In this document: piece after piece, positions 14,814-22,662 of the stretch | Numbering within the stretch: the first letter of the stretch is position 1 | Layout of the letters: every line of letters begins with the position of its first letter | Source of the DNA: Gammaproteobacteria bacterium | Lineage (GTDB): Bacteria > Pseudomonadota > Gammaproteobacteria > Chromatiales > Chromatiaceae | NCBI GenBank assembly: GCA_009928645.1 | Contig: SACH01000031.1 | Coordinates: 1 to 33,419, forward strand | Direction of reading: 5' to 3' | Length of the DNA: 33,419 nucleotides | The notes under the pieces: generated by a model | What the model was told of the DNA's origin: nothing | The model's database searches: none | What the model saw: the letters and a program-made list of their open reading frames with translations, nothing else | Program-made: the position numbers and the translations under genes

Positions 14814-15791
14814 ATGAGTTACATCGTCGATTCCCTGCGTCAGATCATCGGCCTGGACGCCGTCAAGCCCGGCCCCGACGACCGCCGCCCCGAGGTGGTC
14901 GAGATCATGACGGAGAAACGCAAGGAGAAACTGACCAAGGACGGGCTCCGCGCCGTGGAGGCCGGACGGGCCCAGGCCGCGGATCGGCATAAATGGCGCA
15001 ACCGTCGCTGGGTGACCCTGATCATCGCCAACCTGTTATTCGTCGTCTCCTATTATTTTGATGTCCAACTCCTGGAGGGCGCCCTCACCGCCTCGCGCCT
15101 GGTCGGCTTTCATATGGCCGACCTCAACTCCGCCCTCCAGGTGATCCTGGCTTATAAGCATGTGGTCCTGAACCTGGTTATCGGCACGGTGACGGTCTTC
15201 ATCATGTGGTTGCTGCTGGGCGGGCGCACCTTCTGTTCCTGGGCCTGCCCCTATCACCTCCTGGCGGAAGGGGCGGAGAAGATCCATCTCTGGCTGGCCA
15301 AGCGCAACTTGGCCGTGGATCTCAGGTTCCACCGCATGGGTCGCGTCTTCTTTTACCTGCTGTTCGTGGTGCTGACGGTAGTCACCGGCTACACCCTCTT
15401 CGAGACCATCTCCCCCACCGGCATCCTCAGCCGCGCCCTCATCTATGGCCCCGGCCTGGCCCTGCTCTGGGTGCTGGCCTTGCTGCTGTTCGAGGTCTTC
15501 GTTTCCCGCCGCGCCTGGTGCCGCTATGTCTGTCCCATCGGCATCACCTATGGCCTGGTGGGGGTCCTGTCGCCGGTGCGGGTGCAGTACAGCGTCAAGG
15601 ATTGCCATCACGAGGGTGATTGCCGCGCCATCTGCATGGTGCCCCATGTCCTGGATGTCACCATCCGCGGCCGGGCACGCACGGTGCTGACGGACATCGG
15701 CGCCGACTGCACCCGTTGCGGTCTGTGCGTCGATATCTGCCCGACCGATTCCCTCAACTTCACGGTCAAGGGGCTGGATAAGGTACTCTGA
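14814..15791 (+). CDS. nosH: NosH, NapH-type membrane quinol dehydrogenase subunit
   Basis: The 325-residue protein has four to five membrane helices (starting near residues 66, 118, 176 and 208). It carries the two NapH/NosR-type cysteine motifs CSWACP and CRYVCP at the membrane face, then two 4Fe-4S ferredoxin motifs near the C-terminus (CHHEGDCRAIC and CTRCGLCVDICP). The family passes electrons from menaquinol or ubiquinol to the periplasmic NapG/NosG partner. It begins 10 bases after nosG and ends 4 bases before nosF, consistent with one operon. With no nosR present, NosG/NosH is the best candidate membrane electron entry point. The domain order and length are those of the family; nothing is missing. 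Confidence 0.9.
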   Translation: MSYIVDSLRQIIGLDAVKPGPDDRRPEVVEIMTEKRKEKLTKDGLRAVEAGRAQAADRHKWRNRRWVTLIIANLLFVVSYYFDVQLLEGALTASRLVGFHMADLNSALQVILAYKHVVLNLVIGTVTVFIMWLLLGGRTFCSWACPYHLLAEGAEKIHLWLAKRNLAVDLRFHRMGRVFFYLLFVVLTVVTGYTLFETISPTGILSRALIYGPGLALLWVLALLLFEVFVSRRAWCRYVCPIGITYGLVGVLSPVRVQYSVKDCHHEGDCRAICMVPHVLDVTIRGRARTVLTDIGADCTRCGLCVDICPTDSLNFTVKGLDKVL

Positions 15792-15795
15792 CCCC

Positions 15796-16650
15796 ATGAT
15801 CCATCTTGAACAACTCGTCAAACGCTTTCGCCGCCAGACCGTCCTCCAGGGCATTGACCTGGAGATCGAGCGCGGCCATCGCGTCGCCCTCATCGGCTCC
15901 AATGGCGCCGGCAAGACCACCCTCATCCGCTGCCTGCTAGGGGAATACCACTATCAGGGCCTGGTGACCATCGACGGGCTCGACCCCCGCCAACAGCGGG
16001 AGCGGGTCCTGGCCCGCATCGGCTTCGTGCCCCAGTTGCCCCCGCCCCTGCGCATGCCGGTGGGCCAGCTCCTGGCCTTCGCCGCCGGGGTCTGCCAGGC
16101 CGATCCGGCGCGGATGGTCGCGGTCGCCGGCCACCTGGGCTTGGATGTGGAGCGCTTTCGCCGCCACCCCTTCGTCAAGCTCTCTGGCGGTCAGAAGCAG
16201 AAACTGCTCATCAGTATCGCCCTGGGACGGGAGGCCGATCTCCTGATCCTCGACGAGCCAGCGGCCAACCTGGACCCCCAGGCGCGGCGTATCTTTTTCG
16301 ACCTCCTGGCCCAGCGCCAGGACCGGGCCGCCATGCTCATCTCCAGCCATCGCCTGGACGAGGTGGCGGCCCTGGTCAACCGGGTCATCGAACTGGACCA
16401 GGGCCAGGTGGTGCTGGACGACCGGGTGGCGGACCTGGTGGATCTCAGCAGCCGCCTGGCCTGCCACCTGGCCCTGACCCGCGCCGACGAGGCCTTCGCT
16501 CGCGCCATTGCCCCCTGGGGCTTTACCTCCCCGGATCAGGGCCTGACTTGGCAGGGCCAGGTGCCCGGCGCCGACCGGCTGCGTTTCCTCGGGATGGTGT
16601 CGCGTTACGCGGCCCTCATCGGCCGTCTCACCCTGGAGGAGACGCGATGA
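15796..16650 (+). CDS. nosF: NosF, ABC transporter ATP-binding subunit
   Basis: The 284-residue cytoplasmic ATPase has Walker A GSNGAGKTT at about 34-42, a Q-loop VPQ near 78-80, signature LSGGQ at 129-133, Walker B LLILDEP at 149-155 with the catalytic Glu, and a SSHRLDE switch region. NosF forms the NosDFY complex with NosY and NosD, which supports CuZ assembly on NosZ. The stop overlaps the nosL start (ATGA), so the two are translationally coupled. The protein is complete. ABC ATPases are alike in sequence, so the NosF call rests mostly on the position among nosD, nosL and nosY. Confidence 0.92.
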   Translation: MIHLEQLVKRFRRQTVLQGIDLEIERGHRVALIGSNGAGKTTLIRCLLGEYHYQGLVTIDGLDPRQQRERVLARIGFVPQLPPPLRMPVGQLLAFAAGVCQADPARMVAVAGHLGLDVERFRRHPFVKLSGGQKQKLLISIALGREADLLILDEPAANLDPQARRIFFDLLAQRQDRAAMLISSHRLDEVAALVNRVIELDQGQVVLDDRVADLVDLSSRLACHLALTRADEAFARAIAPWGFTSPDQGLTWQGQVPGADRLRFLGMVSRYAALIGRLTLEETR

Positions 16651-17429
16651 CCAACCCCAGGGGCAGGCGTTGCCCACGTTGGTTGCAGCCTGGCTTCCGC
16701 TGGCTGGGCTGGTTGGTCATGCCGTTGTTGCTGGCGATGGGCGTGTTGAGCCTGGCCGGCTGCGGTGATCCCGGCACCGGTCCCGTCGACGTGAAGTGGG
16801 ACCGGGTCACCTGCGAGCGCTGCCGCATGGTCCTCTCCGCCCGCGACTACTCTGCCCAGATCCGCATCTTCAAGGCGGACGGCAAGTCCACGCTGCACTT
16901 TTTCGACGACATCGGCTGTGCCGTCATCTGGCTGGACGAACAGCCCTGGCGTGAGGACCCGCGGACCCAGATTTGGGTTACCGACTGGCGCAATGGCACC
17001 TGGATCGATGCCCGCACCGCCCATTACCTCCCCGGCAAGGAGACCCCGATGCAATACGGGCTGGGCGCCCAGTCCGAGCCGGCAGCCAGGGCCCTCGACT
17101 TCGCGGCCGCCAGGAAGCACATCTATGAGGTCGAGGCGCGCTTCAACACGCCCATCTTCAATCCTGGTGCCATCGCCCCAGCCTCAACCTCAGACAGCGC
17201 CGCCGCCACCAGCGGAGATTTAGCTCAAGGCACTGCCAACACTTCTGCTCCAGATGCCACCGGAGCGGAAGCCGCCCCCGCCGTCGCCAATGCTGACGCC
17301 AGGGTCCCAGCGGGAGCTGGCAACCCGATCCCTCCAAGAGCACCCGCTCCCAGCACCTCCGCTCCGGTTACCGGCCCGGCCACTCCGGACCAGGATCACC
17401 GCCACCAGCACCTGCACATCACCGAATGA
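16647..17429 (+). CDS. nosL: NosL copper chaperone lipoprotein with long C-terminal tail
   Basis: The 260-residue protein starts at ATG 16647 overlapping the nosF stop; upstream in-frame codons are nosF sequence. A lipoprotein signal ends in LSLAGC with the lipid-bearing Cys39. The Cu(I)-binding motif CERCRM (C56, C59, M61) follows, with the family features HFFDDIGCAVIW and WVTDWRNGTWIDARTAHYL; the folded domain ends near residue 170. NosL delivers copper to the NosDFY/NosZ maturation pathway in the periplasm. Usual NosL proteins are about 170-190 residues; here roughly 85 more residues of Ala/Pro/Ser/Thr-rich sequence follow and end in a His-rich peptide (DQDHRHQHLH). The tail could tether or bind metal, which is inference. 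The stop overlaps the nosY start (ATGA). Confidence 0.92.
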   Translation: MTNPRGRRCPRWLQPGFRWLGWLVMPLLLAMGVLSLAGCGDPGTGPVDVKWDRVTCERCRMVLSARDYSAQIRIFKADGKSTLHFFDDIGCAVIWLDEQPWREDPRTQIWVTDWRNGTWIDARTAHYLPGKETPMQYGLGAQSEPAARALDFAAARKHIYEVEARFNTPIFNPGAIAPASTSDSAAATSGDLAQGTANTSAPDATGAEAAPAVANADARVPAGAGNPIPPRAPAPSTSAPVTGPATPDQDHRHQHLHITE

Positions 17430-18253
17430 AAAACTTCTGGCTCACCGCGCAAACCGACATCCTGGAATCCCTGCGCGCCAAGTGGTTCCTGGCCTACACC
17501 TTCATCTTCGGCGGCCTGGTGGCTCTGCTCTTCGTCTTTGGCCTCACTGAGTCCCGGGTCATGGGCTTCACCGGGCTGTCGCGGCTGATGGTGACCTACA
17601 TCCAGCTCGCCATGGCCATCCTGCCGGTCTTCGTCCTCATCACCACGGTGCGTTCGGTGGCCGGCGACCGGGAGGCGGGCATCTACGAGTACCTGCTTTC
17701 CCTGCCCATCGGCCTGGCCCCCTGGTACTGGGGCAAGATTGGCGGCCGCTTTTTGGTGGTTTTTTTGCCCGTATTCCTGGCCATGGTGGCCGCCATTGCC
17801 TGGGGCGCCAGCCGCGGGGCGGAAATTCCCTGGGCCCTGTTCGTCTATTACACTGGCCTGCTCATGGCCCTGGCCTGGTGCTTTCTCGGCCTGGCCATGC
17901 TCCTCTCCACCCTCACCCGCTCCGCGGACGTCGCTCAGGCCTCGGCCTTCGTCCTCTGGCTGACCCTCCTGCTGTTCCTCGACCTCATCCTGCTCGGCGT
18001 TATGATCCGTGGCCAACTCCCGCCGGAGACGGCCGTCGCCATCGCCCTGATCAATCCCCTGCAGGTCTTCCGCACCGCCGCCATGCTGCTTCTCGACCAG
18101 CACCTGGTGATGCTCGGTCCCTCGGCCTACGTCATCCTCGACGCCTTCGGCCAGGCCGGTTACATCCTCTACGCCCTCCTCTACCCCATCCTGGTCGGCA
18201 CCCTGAGCGCCTGGGCGGGCTTTAGCCTCTTCAAGCGCAGCGATCTGCCCTGA
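17426..18253 (+). CDS. nosY: NosY, ABC-2 type permease
   Basis: The 275-residue inner membrane protein has six predicted helices, the usual ABC-2 permease arrangement: an amphipathic N-terminus (MKNFWLTAQTDILESLRAKWFL), then helices near residues 25, 58, 105, 145, 180 and 250. The VRSVAGDREAGIYEYLLSLPI segment is the coupling-helix region seen in NosY. It is the membrane half of NosDFY. ATG overlaps the nosL stop, completing a D-G-H-F-L-Y run with only short gaps or overlaps. It is the last nos gene; no rho-independent terminator follows, only a short T-run at 18258-18263. Confidence 0.9.
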   Translation: MKNFWLTAQTDILESLRAKWFLAYTFIFGGLVALLFVFGLTESRVMGFTGLSRLMVTYIQLAMAILPVFVLITTVRSVAGDREAGIYEYLLSLPIGLAPWYWGKIGGRFLVVFLPVFLAMVAAIAWGASRGAEIPWALFVYYTGLLMALAWCFLGLAMLLSTLTRSADVAQASAFVLWLTLLLFLDLILLGVMIRGQLPPETAVAIALINPLQVFRTAAMLLLDQHLVMLGPSAYVILDAFGQAGYILYALLYPILVGTLSAWAGFSLFKRSDLP

Positions 18254-18275
18254 ATGATTTTTTGATCTGCCCTGA
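18242..18275 (+). repeat. 12-bp direct repeat at the nosY stop codon
   Basis: GATCTGCCCTGA occurs at 18242-18253 (ending in the nosY TGA) and again at 18264-18275, separated by 10 bases that include a T6 run. It looks like a small slippage or insertion scar at the operon's 3' boundary. Confidence 0.6.
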
Positions 18276-18306
18276 CTGAGGTCACCGGCAACGCGTTACA
18301 TTCCCC

Positions 18307-18480
18307 CGCAGGATGCGTCTTAAGCCATTGGCGCATGATGTCGTTGCCGCGGGTTTGCCAGCCGAGGCCGGCCGTCTTCAGGGCAGCCAACACGTCCGTG
18401 TCGCAGCGGAGCGGCATCGGCTGCTAGCGTGGGGCTTTCTGCGAACCGTGTCCGCGAAGCTGGGTGACGAATACCTCAAC
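18307..18480 (-). pseudogene. Degraded BrnA/DUF4415-type antitoxin remnant
   Basis: On the minus strand, codons from 18480 down read GVEVFVTQLRGHGSQKAPR, then TAG (18426-18424), then in the same frame QPMPLRCDTDVLAAL and GLGWQTRGNDIMRQWLKTHP. The RG-x-QKAP lead-in, the LR-x-D-x-DVLAALK strand-helix and the GWQTR-x-N motif are the ribbon-helix-helix core of BrnA/DUF4415 antitoxins. It has no start of its own: the upstream frame is the tail of the GGDEF-EAL gene. A stop interrupts it, and the frame runs past the usual antitoxin end into antisense nosY. No BrnT-like toxin is visible. It is best read as a decayed antitoxin gene. Family assignment is by motif memory. Confidence 0.6.
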
Positions 18481-21400
18481 ACCGTCGCTGTGACAGACCC
18501 TATTCTGTGACCAGATCGAGGTCTCGTCGGCTGTGGACGGCCGGTACTCTTCGGGCGCATCGACAATCAACTTGTCCCAGTCTTGTTGATCGTTGGCCCC
18601 CCGCCGCGCGAAGGCATCCAGCCATTGCTTGAACTCCGCCGGGGGGAGCGGTTTGGCATAGAGATAACCCTGGACCTCGTCGCAGCCCATGAGACGTAGT
18701 TGCTCCGCCAGGGCGGCGTCCTCGACTCCCTCGGCGATGGTCTTGAGTTTTAGGCCACGGGCAATCTCGATCATCGCCTGCACGATGGCGCGGTCTTCGG
18801 CATCCCGCGAGAGATTGATGACGAAGGAACGGTCGATCTTGAGTTTGTCCACCTTGAAACGCTTCAGATAGGCCAGGCTGGAATAGCCGGTGCCAAAGTC
18901 ATCGATAGACAGCATGATCCCCTGTACCTTCCAGCCCGCCACGATGGCGAGGATGCTGGTTTCGTGTTGGAGCAGAAGGGACTCGGTCAGCTCCAGGTCC
19001 AGACAGGCGGGGTTGAGGCCACTGTCAGCCAGTGCCGCCTGGACATCCGCAACGACCTGCCCCTGGCGAAACTGGACCGCCGACAGGTTGACCCCAACCA
19101 CCAGGTCCGGCCAGCCCGCGGCTTGCCAGGCGGCGACCTGGCAGCAGGCTTCGTGCAGGGCCCAGCGGCCGATGGGCACGATCAGTCCACTCTCCTCCGC
19201 TTCGGGGATGAAATCCGTTGGCAGTTTCAGCCCCTCACCGGGGCGGCGCCAACGGATCAGGGCCTCGACACCGACCACCCGCCCGCTATGCAGATTCACC
19301 TGGGGCTGGTAGTGCAGCTCGAATTCCCGGTTGACCAGGGCTAAGCGGAGTGCATCCCGAGTCAGCACGAAACGGATCAGGGCCGCGTTCATGCCCGGCT
19401 CGAAGAACCGGTAGCTGTTCTGCCCGACCTTTTTCGCCTCATTCAGGGCCATGTGCGCATTGAGCATCAGGCTTTCCGGGTCATCGCCATCCTGCGGAAA
19501 CAGGGCGATCCCGATCGACAAGGCCGTGAACAGCCGCAGACCGTCCACCTCGTGGGGTTCGGCGATACTCGCCTGGACCCGCTCACAAATCTCCGCCAGG
19601 TGCATGCTGAAGTTGTCCTCTGGCAAGCCCTGCAAGATCAGCATGAACTCGTCAGCGGAGAGACGGCACAGGGTATCCTCGGCGCGCAAGTCCTGGCTCA
19701 GTCGCTGGGCCACGCTCTGGAGTAAACGATCCCCGGTGGCATGACCGAAGGTGTCGTTGATGTACTTGAACTTGTCCAGGTCGAGATAGAGGACGGCCAG
19801 GCGGGTCTGGCGCCGCTGGGCGCTGGCCAGGGCCTGGCGCAAACGATCCTGACCCAGTAGCCGGTTCGGCAGACCGGTCAAGGGGTCTTTGTAGGCCAGG
19901 AACTCGATGCGCTCCCGAGCCCGTTTCTGTTCGGTGATATCGTTCCAGACCACATGGAGCAGGTCCTTGTCCCCTTGCCGGATCACCGTCAGCGTGATCC
20001 GGGCGATGAAGGGCTCGCCGTTGGCCCGCCGGTGCTCCCACTCGAACTCGTTCGCCCGCTGCGCGAAGGCGAGACGGATCAGTTCCTCCGCCTTCTCGGC
20101 GGACCCCCGGCCGTCCGGTTGCAGGGGCGGGGAGATATCCGCCGGGGTCAGGCCAAGAAAGCGCTCAACGCGCTCGATACCCAGCATCGCCAGGGCGGCA
20201 CGGTTGGCGGCGGTGAACCGGCCGTCCTCCACGAGCAAGGTGGCCTGGCGGCTCTCCTCGAACAGGGTGCGAAAGCGCTCCTCACTGTCCCGCAAGACCG
20301 CCTCCGCCCGTTGGCGGGCGGTAATGTCGCGGGAGATGACCAGAAAGCGGTCCTCCTCACCCCAGGCCTGGGGTTTCCTCGCAACCGAACGCTCGAACCA
20401 GTGCGGGCCATCCGCCATGGGCAATTCAATGACCTGTCCCTGGCTAAAGCCCGTCCGCTCGGCTTCCTCGATGGCCGCCAGACAGGTCTGGGCCGCGGCG
20501 GCGGGCATGACCTCCGCCAGGTTTTTGCCGATCAGGTCCGCGGGGGCCAGCAGCAAATTCCCGCTCTGGCTGGCGTGAACCGCCAGGTAACGGCCGTCCC
20601 GGGACATCTCGAACAACAGGTCCGGCAAGGCCTGGAGCGTGACCTCTAGTTGGTTGCGCGTGGCATAGAGCCGTGCGTAAGGCTGTAGCACCGTGTCCAC
20701 GAACAGGGCACGGTAGAGGAAGAGGTAGGCAATGACTTTATAAAGGTGCCCCGTCAGGTTGTAAATGTCCGTGACGCTGGCGTAAAGGGTGAAGCAGAAC
20801 TCGCCCATGGCCATGATCGCCGCCGCGGCGAGCAGGCTACTGGCGGCGAAGGTCCGCGGCCGCTGGAGATGCCGCCAGAAGAGAACCGCGGCCAGCAGAT
20901 AGACAGCGACCAGGAGGTATTCCGTGGCGATTTTGAAGCGCGTCAGCCCCTCACCGGGGATGAAGGTGCGCGGCAGCCAATCCTGGCGATAAAGGAACAA
21001 CAAACTGATGCCCAGCACCAGGATCAGGACGGCCCCCAACAGGCCCAGGGCCTGTCGCTGGCTGATCGGTTGCCCCCATGGCAGGATGGCGACGGCGAGC
21101 AGGGCCAGCGCCGCCAGGACCCGTGCCGCCACCCAGAAATTGATGGCCTTCTCCACCCCCGAGGGGGTGACGAAGTCCGGCATGCCAAAATAGGAGAGGG
21201 TATGCGCCAGGTCCAGCAGGGCCACGCCGAGGAAGGTACAGGCCAACAGCAGGATGTTGCGGGAGCTTTCCGCCCGGGGCATGTTCCAGCCGATGGCAAA
21301 GATCAGCCCACCCACCACGATCGCCAGGGTCTCCAGGGCGGTATGCAGGGGTAGGTATTGGGCGATGCCGGTGAGGTCCGCCGGGACTGGCATGATCCAG

Positions 21401-21483
21401 ACCAGGAACAGCAGGATACCGAGCAAGGCCAGGGTCCAGGCCGCTGGTTGGGCTTCGTCGTGATGACTGGGGTGGATCTTCAT
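18424..21483 (-). CDS. Membrane MASE3-PAS-PAS-GGDEF-EAL cyclic-di-GMP phosphodiesterase
   Basis: The protein has 1019 residues from ATG 21483, chosen because the membrane domain follows at once; an in-frame start at 21654 would overlap the divergent LysR gene. About seven membrane helices form a MASE3-like sensor (IGWNMPRAESSRNILLL; HTLSYFGMPDFVTPSG). Two PAS domains follow. The GGDEF domain has SADEF in place of GGDEF, so cyclase activity is doubtful, although an RxxD motif (RAED) sits at I-site spacing. The EAL domain looks fully catalytic: EALIRW, VNLS, ELTES, DDFGTGYSS, KIDRSF, EGVED and VQGYLYAKPL. The predicted action is c-di-GMP hydrolysis at the inner membrane. The expected end is near FARRG; the last 55 or so residues do not belong to the EAL fold and merge into the antitoxin remnant. 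Confidence 0.88.
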   Translation of the reverse strand: MKIHPSHHDEAQPAAWTLALLGILLFLVWIMPVPADLTGIAQYLPLHTALETLAIVVGGLIFAIGWNMPRAESSRNILLLACTFLGVALLDLAHTLSYFGMPDFVTPSGVEKAINFWVAARVLAALALLAVAILPWGQPISQRQALGLLGAVLILVLGISLLFLYRQDWLPRTFIPGEGLTRFKIATEYLLVAVYLLAAVLFWRHLQRPRTFAASSLLAAAAIMAMGEFCFTLYASVTDIYNLTGHLYKVIAYLFLYRALFVDTVLQPYARLYATRNQLEVTLQALPDLLFEMSRDGRYLAVHASQSGNLLLAPADLIGKNLAEVMPAAAAQTCLAAIEEAERTGFSQGQVIELPMADGPHWFERSVARKPQAWGEEDRFLVISRDITARQRAEAVLRDSEERFRTLFEESRQATLLVEDGRFTAANRAALAMLGIERVERFLGLTPADISPPLQPDGRGSAEKAEELIRLAFAQRANEFEWEHRRANGEPFIARITLTVIRQGDKDLLHVVWNDITEQKRARERIEFLAYKDPLTGLPNRLLGQDRLRQALASAQRRQTRLAVLYLDLDKFKYINDTFGHATGDRLLQSVAQRLSQDLRAEDTLCRLSADEFMLILQGLPEDNFSMHLAEICERVQASIAEPHEVDGLRLFTALSIGIALFPQDGDDPESLMLNAHMALNEAKKVGQNSYRFFEPGMNAALIRFVLTRDALRLALVNREFELHYQPQVNLHSGRVVGVEALIRWRRPGEGLKLPTDFIPEAEESGLIVPIGRWALHEACCQVAAWQAAGWPDLVVGVNLSAVQFRQGQVVADVQAALADSGLNPACLDLELTESLLLQHETSILAIVAGWKVQGIMLSIDDFGTGYSSLAYLKRFKVDKLKIDRSFVINLSRDAEDRAIVQAMIEIARGLKLKTIAEGVEDAALAEQLRLMGCDEVQGYLYAKPLPPAEFKQWLDAFARRGANDQQDWDKLIVDAPEEYRPSTADETSIWSQNRVCHSDGVEVFVTQLRGHGSQKAPR

Positions 21484-21639
21484 GGGCGCAGGCTCAGTTA
21501 TGAGAATAAGCAGGTACTCGCCGCCTTCATCAAAAACCGTCTCTGCTCCAGGTGGGACCCTCGACGCGGCGGATGGTCCGGCAAGAGCCCTGATCTGTCC
21601 AATACCAATTCCGCCAGGATATGATACCTTCCAGGCATC

Positions 21640-22626
21640 ATGATCAAACTGCAACAGCTATTGCATGCCTTGGAGCTGAGCCGCTACGGCAATTTTCACC
21701 GCACGGCCGAGGTGAAGCACCTCTCCCAGCCCGCGCTGTCACGGAGTATCCGCAATCTGGAGGCTCGTCTGGGGGTGCCGCTCTTCGACCGCCAGCGCAC
21801 GGGGGTCACGCCAACGCTCTACGGTGAGGCCCTGTTGCGCCGCGCCGCGGCCATCCTTGAGCAGACGCAGGAGCTGGAGCGCGAGATCGAGTTGCTGCAA
21901 GGGCTCGACAAGGGATACCTTGCCGTCGCCCTAGGGGCTTACGCGGCAGATTTGTCCGCCGGGCGGGCCGTCAGCGAACTGCTCCAACGGCACCCCAAGC
22001 TGCGGTGCCGGGTCATGCTGAGCAGTTGGCGGCAGGTGGCCGAACGGGTGCGCGAGCGATCGGTCGATCTCGGGGTGGCTGAGATCAGTACCCTGAACGC
22101 AGACCTGGACTTGCAGGTCGAGTCTATCGGCGCGCACGCCCTGGTCTTCTATTGCCGGCGCGGGCACCCGTTGCTCGCCCGCGCGACGATCTCGAAGGCG
22201 GACCTCGATGCCTTCCCCCTGGCATCCATCCGGGTCCCGCCCCGCGGGGCTAGTCTGATGCCAGGCAAGAGCAGTCTGGACGCCGACACGGGCGACCTGA
22301 TCCCCCAGGTCGAAGTGGACGAGTTGGCGACCGCCAGATCCCTGATACTGGGTAGCGATGCCATTGGTCCCGCGGCCCCGGTACAGATCGAGCCCTGGCT
22401 GCGGAGTGGGGAGTTGGCCGTCCTGCCCTTCCGGCCGCCCTCGTTTCAGCTCAACTATGGATTCATCTATCTTAGAAACCGGCTGCCAACACCGGCCGCG
22501 GTGCGGTTCATGTCGGTCGTGCGGGAGATCGAGGCCAACCTGACCATCCGCAACCGCCTACTGATGGACGAGCTGTTTCCGCAATCTGCCGATCCTGGCC
22601 CCAATGCAGACCGGGAATCTCGATAG
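21640..22626 (+). CDS. LysR-family transcriptional regulator
   Basis: The 328-residue protein has an N-terminal winged helix (about 1-65) with the standard LysR pattern: FHRTAEVKHLSQPALSRSIR followed by NLEARLGVPLFDR. A periplasmic-binding-type effector domain follows (about 90-300). Its ligand cannot be told from sequence. It is divergent from the GGDEF-EAL gene with 156 bp between starts. A TATGAT -10-like hexamer sits at 21620-21625, very close to the ATG, so the leader would be short. Control of the divergent gene would be typical of the family but is only inferred from layout. The length is slightly above the usual 300 because of a polar C-terminus. Confidence 0.88.
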   Translation: MIKLQQLLHALELSRYGNFHRTAEVKHLSQPALSRSIRNLEARLGVPLFDRQRTGVTPTLYGEALLRRAAAILEQTQELEREIELLQGLDKGYLAVALGAYAADLSAGRAVSELLQRHPKLRCRVMLSSWRQVAERVRERSVDLGVAEISTLNADLDLQVESIGAHALVFYCRRGHPLLARATISKADLDAFPLASIRVPPRGASLMPGKSSLDADTGDLIPQVEVDELATARSLILGSDAIGPAAPVQIEPWLRSGELAVLPFRPPSFQLNYGFIYLRNRLPTPAAVRFMSVVREIEANLTIRNRLLMDELFPQSADPGPNADRESR

Positions 22627-22662
22627 CATTGCTCTTCGACACAGTATTTGATCCCGTTAGCG

